Notes under the pieces: model-generated | The model's database searches: none | What the model was told of the DNA's origin: nothing | Seen by the model: the letters and a program-made list of their open reading frames with translations, nothing else | Position numbers and translations under genes: made by a program | Part shown: in pieces, positions 15,256 to 20,932 of the stretch | Numbering within the stretch: position 1 is the stretch's first letter | Layout: each line of letters starts with the position of its first letter | NCBI GenBank assembly: GCA_964402115.1 | Contig: CAYOBW010000118.1 | Coordinates: 1-20,932, forward strand | Length of the DNA stretch: 20,932 bases | Source: CAYOBW01 sp964402115 | GTDB lineage: Bacteria; Verrucomicrobiota; Kiritimatiellia; UBA8416; CAYOBW01 | Reading direction: 5' to 3'

Positions 15256-15831
15256 CTACTGTCCCATCTGCCAGGCTTTGACGGCCTCGATTGGGAAGGT
15301 CAGCATCAGGACGTTCAACGTGAGGTTGTCGCGGACCCAAACGAGGAGCACCAGTTCGGTCACCGCGAAGAGCAGCGCCGAACGACGAAACCCGAGCCGC
15401 CGCGCCAGCAGGAATCCGAGACCGCAGCAGAGGACGTCCGCGAGCGAGTTGACGATCGAGTCGCCTTCGTAGCCCAGGCCGATGGTCGCTTCGCGATAGC
15501 GTTGAATGATCCACGGCGAGTTCTCCAGCACTTCCCAGATGGCCTCGCCCGCAACGGCCGCTGTCAACCGCCACAGCCCCGGCAAGCGCGGCGCCAGCCA
15601 GGCCAGCGCACCGCAGAACAGAACGCCGTGCAGAACGTGGGTGAAGCTGTAGGGGTCAAACACGTGCTGGGAGTTGTGCGCACTCCAGATGTCGCCTGCC
15701 CAGGGATTCAGGCCGCCGCAGGCGCACCACCAGATTCGGCCCTGCTGGTGAAGCTGAAAGACCATGATGGCCAGGATCAAGGCCACCGCCAGCCACCAGC
15801 GGACCCTCCATGCTTTTCCAGTCGCAGGCAT
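15256..15831 (-). CDS. DUF2585 (UPF0314) family membrane protein
   Basis: A 191-residue protein, close to the usual 190-200 of the family. The first membrane segment is WWLAVALILAIMVFQLH (about 12-28), followed by the conserved WWCACGG and then WSAHNSQHVFDPYSFTHVLH, the signature of UPF0314 proteins. Further hydrophobic segments are VLFCGALAWLA, LADVLCCGLGFLLA and ALLFAVTELVLLVWV, and between them a conserved polar stretch (AIWEVLENSPWIIQRYR). Predicted topology is four to five membrane segments. The function of the family is unknown; it is best known from alphaproteobacteria. No strong Shine-Dalgarno is seen before the ATG at 15831, so the start rests on the family length. Confidence 0.85.
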   Translation of the reverse strand: MPATGKAWRVRWWLAVALILAIMVFQLHQQGRIWWCACGGLNPWAGDIWSAHNSQHVFDPYSFTHVLHGVLFCGALAWLAPRLPGLWRLTAAVAGEAIWEVLENSPWIIQRYREATIGLGYEGDSIVNSLADVLCCGLGFLLARRLGFRRSALLFAVTELVLLVWVRDNLTLNVLMLTFPIEAVKAWQMGQ

Positions 15832-16031
15832 TGGGATGCGAAGTCCAATTATTCAGTGAACATAGCCAACCGAGATGCGGCGGCGTCCGAGGCCGCTACC
15901 TCGCGCCGGGGCCCCTCCCCACAAGCGGCGAAGTGTAGGTGTTGGTCAGGAACGCGTCAACCGTCGCTTGGGTGCGCCACGGCGCCTGGAGTCCAGACTT
16001 CACTCCCCCCTGCGCACGCGACCGCGCAGTT

Positions 16032-16056
16032 CACCGGGAGGTTCTCCCTCCCGGTG
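16032..16056. repeat. 10-bp perfect hairpin in the gap after the RAYT gene
   Basis: CACCGGGAGG (16032-16041) and CCTCCCGGTG (16047-16056) pair perfectly around a 5-base loop. It lacks a GTAG or GGAG directly before it. The gap 15832-16157 otherwise holds only the hairpin at 16098. Confidence 0.5.
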
Positions 16057-16097
16057 CGCGACCGTACATCCTGCAACTCACCGCGCCTTTGACGCTT

Positions 16098-16120
16098 AGC
16101 GTCGACAAGTTGTTGACGCT
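16098..16120. repeat. 11-bp hairpin 38 bases beyond the RAYT stop
   Basis: AGCGTCGACAA (16098-16108) and TTGTTGACGCT (16110-16120) pair with one mismatch around a single base. Subterminal hairpins near the ends are typical of IS200/IS605-type elements, so it may mark a transposon end or serve as a terminator. Confidence 0.45.
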
Positions 16121-16157
16121 GAATGACCTGTGAGGACGCAGAGGTCCTGCGGAGGCC

Positions 16158-16916
16158 TTAGCGTTCGTTTTTGGCCCCCATAAACACGCCGTAAGGTGAA
16201 CCCGCCTCTCGCACCGACCATCCGCCCGAAGAATCGCCGGGCAGTGCCGACACGTCGAAAACCTGGCGACCGCTGTACTTGCCTTGAACAGACGCCACGA
16301 ATTCGCGACCTCCAACGGCAAGCGATTCGGTCCAGTGTGGCTCGCGTGTGCACCCACCGGAAGCCAAACGTTGCCGAATCGCCGCCTCATACATTACCCG
16401 CAACGAATTAGCATCGCGCGCACCCACAGTTCCGAGCAATCGGTCCATGTCCAAAAGGCAGTACCGCTTCCGCCTGCCCGTCAGTTCGTCATATCCGCAC
16501 CAGCGCCATTGGCGTGGATGGCTCACCGCCCCCGCGCGAACCATGTTTAGATCCACGTAGCACAGGCAGTTGAAGAGGTGCTGCCCGTCCTGAATGACGG
16601 TGCACTGATAGGGGTGTTCCCACATCGAGCCCAGGTGCCCTTTGCGCAGATTGTATCGTTTCGCCGTGGATCCTGCGGCTAGATGCATCAGATCGCTGAC
16701 CGCAGCCGTGCGGTTAGCATGCACGATGACATGGACATGGTTGTGTGTGATGCAGAACCCGTACACGGATACGCGGTGACGGTGCACGCCTTCGCGCAAC
16801 CACTCGCGATACACGTCCCGGTCGCGGGAGAAGCGCAGCAGGAACTGCCGGTCATGACACCGGTGCGTGAGATGGTACGTGTAGCCCTCAAGCAAGTACT
16901 GGGATGCCCTTGGCAT
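16158..16916 (-). CDS. REP-associated tyrosine transposase (RAYT, Y1/HUH family)
   Basis: A 252-residue protein. The start at 16916 has GGAG about 8 bases upstream and gives the usual N-terminus of the family (MPRASQYLLEGYTYHLTHR). HUH motif: ITHNHVHVIVH with H60 and H62, which bind the metal. The following region LAAGSTAKRYNLRKGHLGSM, WEHPYQ and CYVDLNMVRAGAV is characteristic of TnpA-REP proteins; Y120 in CYVDLN is, by position, the likely catalytic Tyr. The C-terminal part (WTESLAVGGREFV, VREAGSPYGVFMG) is shared with longer RAYTs. Such proteins are domesticated single-copy relatives of IS200/IS605 transposases that cut and join REP sequences next to a GTAG or GGAG tetranucleotide. GC content looks lower than in neighbouring genes, a sign of separate origin. 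All catalytic residues appear intact. No REP pair directly flanks it. Confidence 0.88.
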   Translation of the reverse strand: MPRASQYLLEGYTYHLTHRCHDRQFLLRFSRDRDVYREWLREGVHRHRVSVYGFCITHNHVHVIVHANRTAAVSDLMHLAAGSTAKRYNLRKGHLGSMWEHPYQCTVIQDGQHLFNCLCYVDLNMVRAGAVSHPRQWRWCGYDELTGRRKRYCLLDMDRLLGTVGARDANSLRVMYEAAIRQRLASGGCTREPHWTESLAVGGREFVASVQGKYSGRQVFDVSALPGDSSGGWSVREAGSPYGVFMGAKNER

Positions 16917-17047
16917 GGCTACTCCGTTTACCATAGTCACGGATTGCCTTACACGCCCAAAAGCACCACGAAAAATCGATTGTAAGGACCGAAAAGAGGG
17001 CTCATGGAAACGCAACCACTTGGCCCCGTGATATTTGGCGACGCTAA

Positions 17048-17155
17048 CCGTCTGTAGCCCGCCGGACCGGCCGTACCCTGCCCGTGACCGACGGCCGGTT
17101 CACCCTGGACGGCGCACAGGACCGGACGCTGTATTACGAAGTGGTGCTGCCGTAG
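17048..17155 (+). pseudogene. Possible 3' tail of a lost gene
   Basis: A 35-codon frame, closed upstream by TAA at 17045-17047, encodes GRTLPVTDGRFTLDGAQD then RTLYYEVVLP and a TAG stop. The composition and alternating pattern look like the last beta-strands of an exported carbohydrate-active enzyme rather than random sequence. There is no start codon or ribosome site of note. Family not assigned. Confidence 0.3.
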
Positions 17156-17394
17156 CCGGACATGTTCGTTAGGCAACGAGCGGCATAACGGCGGAGACCG
17201 CCATCTCCAGCCCCGTGGGCGGTACTGACATCTGGCCCGGCCGGGAGGCGGGGGGCGCCCTGGGGCCGGCCGTCCCGGCCGATAAGCCCGCGCCCGATGG
17301 CCGCATGCGGGGGCTTGCGATGGAGCGTGCGTGGCCTCAGATGCCCTCCGCAGCGGTTGCCTACCCGGATGGATGGCATGGGAACGCTGTTCCA

Positions 17395-17428
17395 GACATC
17401 CGCACACCTTGTAAAGTGTGCGGATGTC
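17395..17428. repeat. Perfect 13-bp inverted repeat
   Basis: GACATCCGCACAC (17395-17407) and GTGTGCGGATGTC (17416-17428) are exact reverse complements around an 8-base loop CTTGTAAA. It is not preceded by GTAG or GGAG. The remaining parts of 17156-17731 show no gene I can support, apart from a good -35 box (TTGACA, 17662-17667) without a convincing -10. Confidence 0.7.
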
Positions 17429-17731
17429 CTCTCCGCCGCAAAACCCCCAGATGAACGGATTGAGGACGGCCAGTGTAAGGGAAACGCGGAGGACGAACCT
17501 CTCAGGGCAGGGGTTCGACGAAGCGGGTCTCTCCACGGAATCGGCGGCTGGATTGGGGAGGCCTGGATGAAGTGTGACACAGTTGTTTCTGCGTGCCGGG
17601 TTTGGGATGGCCCCCCGGGGGTAAGTCGGGCAGCATGGACTTCACCGCTGGCTGTCGGGGCTTGACATGCCCGGGGAGTGGGACGACCCTTACCGGTGCT
17701 TCAAGTGTTGAATCTTCAAAGCGAGGGTGCC

Positions 17732-19444
17732 ATGCGCCGTCATGCCTATGCCGCTGTCGTTGCCAGCTTCCTCGCCGGCGGCGCCGGCGGGCAGTCCAGC
17801 GCCACGCCGCCGGGGCTCGTCCGCCAGGTCAGGGTTCTGCCCGACCAGGCGCCGGACTGCAGCTCGCTGCGGTCCATCGCAGAGTCGGTCACACGCGGTT
17901 GCCGAATCAACGACGAGAAAGCCATCGCGATTTATAACTTCATGCAACTGACGCACTACCATCGGCAGTATCCCAGCGAGCCGGGCGGGTTGCCGGTCCT
18001 CAAGGAAATCCACTGCTATGGCTGGAGCCTGTGCGGCGGGCTGCACGCGGAGCAGTCCGCGCTCTGGCGCGAGCTGGGGTGGGACTGGCGGTTTGTGGGC
18101 TGGAACGGGCACACCACGGTCGAGGCCCGATACGACGAGCGCTGGCATTACCTGGATGTGTTCTTGAAGTTCTACGCCTGGATGCCAGACGGCAAGGGCG
18201 GCCGGACCCTGGCGGGGGAAGACGATCTGAACGGCAACGCGCAGGCGCTGATTCGGGAGGTCTTCGTCATGGACGAGGGCCGGCGTTGTGTCTACGCGAA
18301 AGACAACCGCTTCGCCATGAACGGCGAGCACGCGAACTGGCGCGCGCCGGCCTTCCTGGTCTGCGGCGACACCTTGGCCGACCTCATAGGCGGCCTCGCG
18401 ACCCATCGTGGGCAGGATCGTGCCGAAGGGTGGGGCGGGATCGTGCACGCCGATCGCGGCTACTCTGCCGACGTCAATCTGGCCCCGGGGTTCAGCCTGG
18501 AGAGCACGTGGGATCCGCTGCCGGAGGCCTGGTATTGGGCCGGCCAGACGGCTGCGCCGGTCCACACGTGCGGCGGCCACAAGGACACCCGCAACGATCC
18601 GGGCGTCGGGATGGTGCTGGAGCCGTATGTCAACAGCAAGCCGGCTCGCAGCTACGCCAATGGCCTCCTGGTCTGCGCTCCCGATTTCTCGCACGCCGCC
18701 TGCCTTGAATCGTTCCTCAGCACGGACAATGTCAAGCACGCCGGCCGCGCGCTCGTGCCCGCCGCCCCCGGCAAGCCCGCCTGCGTCGTCCTCGCCCTGG
18801 CCTCGCCCTATATCCTGACGAAGGCCAGGGGCGAGACCGCGGGCGCGGACCGCGTGGAAGTTTCCGTGGACGGCGGCACGACGTTTCAAGTGGCGGATGT
18901 GCAGGACTTCTCCGCCGCGGTGAAGGGCCGGCTCGCAGCGCTGGTTAAAGTGACGTTCTCGGAGGCGCTCACGGCGCTCAGGATCGAGGCCGTTGTGCAG
19001 AACAATCCCGGCGCGCTGCCGTACCTCTCGCCGGGGAGAAACGTCGTCACCGTCTCGGTCGCGGAGCCACAGGCGCTCGGCGACAACCGGCTGGCTGTGA
19101 CCTACGCCTACCGCCTGGGCTCGCGCGCGAAGTCATTCGAGCAGCTGTGCGGGCAGGGCAAGGAAATTGCCAAGCAGCATAACGCGACATGGGCGGACAC
19201 GGTGACGTGCGTGCAGAAGGTTTTCACCGCGCGCGTACTGGCGGCCACGTTCGAGATCGCCTGCCCGACGCCCAGGGGCTGCTACCCGGTATATCCACGC
19301 ATGCTGTTCCTCCGGCGCGAAGTGCTCGCGCCGGGGGCTCAGCCGCTCCCGCTGCCACCCGCCGCTGCCGGCACCGGCGTCGGCCGTGATGATGTCCTGG
19401 TGACGTTGCCGAATCCCTTCCGTCTCGGCGCCGACCAAACGTGA
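17732..19444 (+). CDS. Exported transglutaminase-like protein
   Basis: A 570-residue protein. The ATG at 17732 follows GAGGG and gives a short signal peptide (MRRHAYAAVVASFLAGGAGG). Residues of about 45-150 match the transglutaminase-like cysteine-peptidase fold. Candidate triad: C101 in WSLCGGLHAEQSALWRELG, H127 in GWNGHTTVEARYD, D142 in WHYLDVF; spacing and context match the family pattern of Cys, then His-(V/T)-E, then LD. Residues from about 370 carry beta-rich segments, for example VEVSVDGGTTF and LRIEAVVQNNPGALPYL, probably a sandwich domain. Members in related bacteria are large exported proteins of unknown substrate; a peptidase or amidase on cell-wall or external protein is a reasonable guess. 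A TTGACA box stands about 65 bases upstream. It converges on the next gene with a 32-base gap. Confidence 0.75.
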   Translation: MRRHAYAAVVASFLAGGAGGQSSATPPGLVRQVRVLPDQAPDCSSLRSIAESVTRGCRINDEKAIAIYNFMQLTHYHRQYPSEPGGLPVLKEIHCYGWSLCGGLHAEQSALWRELGWDWRFVGWNGHTTVEARYDERWHYLDVFLKFYAWMPDGKGGRTLAGEDDLNGNAQALIREVFVMDEGRRCVYAKDNRFAMNGEHANWRAPAFLVCGDTLADLIGGLATHRGQDRAEGWGGIVHADRGYSADVNLAPGFSLESTWDPLPEAWYWAGQTAAPVHTCGGHKDTRNDPGVGMVLEPYVNSKPARSYANGLLVCAPDFSHAACLESFLSTDNVKHAGRALVPAAPGKPACVVLALASPYILTKARGETAGADRVEVSVDGGTTFQVADVQDFSAAVKGRLAALVKVTFSEALTALRIEAVVQNNPGALPYLSPGRNVVTVSVAEPQALGDNRLAVTYAYRLGSRAKSFEQLCGQGKEIAKQHNATWADTVTCVQKVFTARVLAATFEIACPTPRGCYPVYPRMLFLRREVLAPGAQPLPLPPAAAGTGVGRDDVLVTLPNPFRLGADQT

Positions 19445-19476
19445 CAGGGACCGCAGGCTGAAGGTGAAATCCGGTG

Positions 19477-20826
19477 TCACAGGCTCCAGCCGGCCCGGTA
19501 GGGCGGCAGGACGAATGCGTTCGCCGCCGGGCAGTTCGTGAACTGCATGCGTGCGGCGTCCCACTCCAGCTTCGTGCCCAGCATCTTGGTCGCGATGACG
19601 CCCAGCAGCGCGATTTCCGTGAGCGGGCCGCCGTAGGCGAAGTCCGAGCCCGCCGGCTTGCCGGCGCGGATGGCCCGCACCCAGTCCTGCTCGTGACCGC
19701 CGCCCGGCACGCGCGGGAGCGTGGGCGCCGGTTGCTTGTAGGCGCGCATCCGGGTTTCGGGGATGAGGCGCACGCCGCCCGCGCCGTGTGACCCGTACAT
19801 GATCGTGCCCTTGTCGCCGTATACCACCGCGCCGGTGTCGACGGGGTTGCGGTCGGCCTCCAGCTCCGGCGGCCGCGGGATCCGCTCCGTGCCGCTGTGC
19901 CACGTGAGCGTCAGCGGCCCGCGCTTGCCGCGGGCGGGAAACTCGAACGTGATCACGTCGCCGCGGGGAAACGTGTCGGCCTGCGCCTTGGGATCGTAGT
20001 CCTTCGCCTGGGCCTGCACGCTGGTGGGCGCGCCCAGGTCCAGGGCCCAGAAGACCGGGTCTATCACGTGGCACGTCCAGTCGCCGATCGTGCCGTCGCC
20101 GAAGGGCATCCAGGCCCGCCACTTCTCGTGCAGGTAGTGGGGGTGGTAGGGGCGCTGCTGCGCGGGGCCGAGCCACTTGTCCCAGTCCAGCGTGGGTGGC
20201 GTCGCGTGCTGCTGCGCGAGGTCGGCCAGCCGGTCCAGGGCGGAGTTCTGAACCGCGCAGCCGGCGTGGATCGTGTGGACGTTGCCGATCGCGCCGTCCC
20301 AGATCCATTCGCAGAACCGGCGGATCGCGTCGGAGGAGTGTCCCTGGTTGCCCGTCTGCGTGATGACCTTGTGTTCCCGGGCGGCCTTCATCATCGCGCG
20401 GACTTCGCCGATCGAGTGCGCCAGGGGCTTCTCGCAGTAAACGTGCTTGCCCCGCTGCATGGCCGCCAGCGCCAGGATGGCGTGCGTGTGGTCGGGCGTG
20501 GCGACGATCACCGCGTCGATGCTCTTCTCGAGCTCGTCGAACATCCGGCGGTAGTCCTGGTACTGTTTGGCCTTGGCGTGCTTGTTGCGGAACTCGGGGG
20601 CGCGGGTGGCATCCACGTCACAAAGCGCCACGATGTTGTTGTCCCCGGCCAGGGCGTCCACGTCCTTGCAGCCGGGCCAGCCGAGGCCGATGCAGGCGAT
20701 GTTCAGCCGCTCGCTGGGCGGCGTTTGCCCCTGCCCGAGGACATGGCGGGGTACGATCGAAAAGGCCGCTGTGGCCGCTCCGGCCACCTGCAAGAAATCC
20801 CGCCGCGTGGGCGCTGTCCGGTTCAT
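19477..20826 (-). CDS. Tat-exported Gfo/Idh/MocA family oxidoreductase (second copy)
   Basis: A 449-residue protein. The start at 20826 was chosen because GGGAGGG precedes it and the Tat signal follows at once (TRRDFLQVAGAATAAFS). Rossmann motif LNIACIGLGWPG, then VIVATPDHTHAILALAAM and GKHVYCEKPLAHS, where K133 is the catalytic Lys of the standard EKP motif. A C-terminal alpha/beta domain carries RPYHPHYLHEKWRAW, FGDGTIGDWTCHVIDPVFWA and TEIALLGVIATKM, all usual for the exported group. It differs from the oxidoreductase at 9446 in having CEKP rather than THKP and in lacking the long loop, so the two belong to different subfamilies and probably act on different sugars. Confidence 0.93.
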   Translation of the reverse strand: MNRTAPTRRDFLQVAGAATAAFSIVPRHVLGQGQTPPSERLNIACIGLGWPGCKDVDALAGDNNIVALCDVDATRAPEFRNKHAKAKQYQDYRRMFDELEKSIDAVIVATPDHTHAILALAAMQRGKHVYCEKPLAHSIGEVRAMMKAAREHKVITQTGNQGHSSDAIRRFCEWIWDGAIGNVHTIHAGCAVQNSALDRLADLAQQHATPPTLDWDKWLGPAQQRPYHPHYLHEKWRAWMPFGDGTIGDWTCHVIDPVFWALDLGAPTSVQAQAKDYDPKAQADTFPRGDVITFEFPARGKRGPLTLTWHSGTERIPRPPELEADRNPVDTGAVVYGDKGTIMYGSHGAGGVRLIPETRMRAYKQPAPTLPRVPGGGHEQDWVRAIRAGKPAGSDFAYGGPLTEIALLGVIATKMLGTKLEWDAARMQFTNCPAANAFVLPPYRAGWSL

Positions 20827-20858
20827 GGGTCCCTCCCTTTGCTGTTGCCTGACCGCGT

Positions 20859-20887
20859 GATATACCGGTTCCATGCCTGTTCGTCGA
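20859..20887 (-). promoter_or_regulatory. Candidate promoter for the second oxidoreductase gene
   Basis: On the minus strand TCGACG (20887-20882) and TATATC (20864-20859) are spaced by 17 bases, four matches each to the sigma70 consensus. The leader would be about 25 bases and carries the ribosome site. Confidence 0.4.
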
Positions 20888-20932
20888 GAGCGGTGTTGAC
20901 GGATGGATCGGGATGAACACCTCCGTGCTGCG

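Noticed and set aside
14599..16092. 497-codon open frame on the plus strand
   Set aside because: It crosses the DUF2585 gene and the unknown gene on the other strand and has no signal, motif or ribosome site; DUF2585 is the recognised gene here.
16949..17536. 195-codon open frame on the minus strand
   Set aside because: It is low-complexity Arg/Pro-rich, runs through the 13-bp inverted repeat and has no recognisable domain.
19133..20308. 391-codon open frame on the minus strand
   Set aside because: It is a shifted frame over the second oxidoreductase and the opposite strand of the transglutaminase-like gene, both of which match families.
1..20932. CRISPR array, tRNA or rRNA genes
   Set aside because: The repeats are dispersed inverted pairs with unequal spacing, not direct repeats with uniform spacers, and no tRNA or rRNA signature was seen by eye.

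Overview
The window looks like chromosomal DNA from a high-GC bacterium of the Planctomycetota / Verrucomicrobiota / Lentisphaerota / Kiritimatiellota group. This is inferred from gene content, not from any marker gene. Typical signs are exported Gfo/Idh/MocA oxidoreductases with Tat leaders, a DUF1080 (3-keto-disaccharide hydrolase) protein with an NPCBM domain, a DUF5703 glycosidase-like protein, large multi-jellyroll lipoproteins and many short GC-rich intergenic palindromes. I saw no tRNA, rRNA or CRISPR array.

Layout. 1-187 is a palindromic intergenic repeat. 272-2974 (+) is a DUF5703/alpha-alpha-barrel glycosidase-like protein with an internal LamG segment. 3448-4596 (+) is an NPCBM-DUF1080 protein. 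5101-7791 (+) is a large lipoprotein with lectin-like domains, 7938-9449 (+) a fusion of an M14-type deacylase with a BPL_N amidotransferase-like domain, and 9446-10948 (+) a Tat-exported oxidoreductase; the last two overlap by ATGA. 11242-12867 (-) is a secreted GH5 glycosidase. 12868-13711 is a gene-poor stretch with repeats and a fragment of a ClpA/B-type ATPase. 13712-14269 (+) is a Tat-exported DUF3795 protein. 14389-15141 (-) is an unknown protein and 15256-15831 (-) a DUF2585 (UPF0314) membrane protein. 16158-16916 (-) is a REP-associated tyrosine transposase (RAYT). 17732-19444 (+) is an exported transglutaminase-like protein and 19477-20826 (-) a second Tat-exported oxidoreductase.

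Most recognisable enzymes are exported and fit polysaccharide or modified-sugar breakdown at the cell surface: GH5 and DUF5703 proteins as hydrolases, the NPCBM and LamG-like domains for glycan binding, DUF1080 and Gfo/Idh/MocA proteins for oxidised or keto-sugar chemistry. The substrate cannot be read from the sequence.

The most interesting signal is intergenic. At least seven places carry hairpins next to a GTAG, GGAG or GTGG tetranucleotide, mostly as inverted pairs. This is the architecture of REP sequences and their BIME pairs, which RAYT transposases act on, and the same window encodes a RAYT. The stems fall into three sequence classes. One pair forms nearly the whole gap inside a candidate operon and its GTAG contains a stop codon. 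Fragments of dead genes (ClpA/B-type, SGNH hydrolase-type, an unidentified 3' tail) lie in the repeat-rich gaps.
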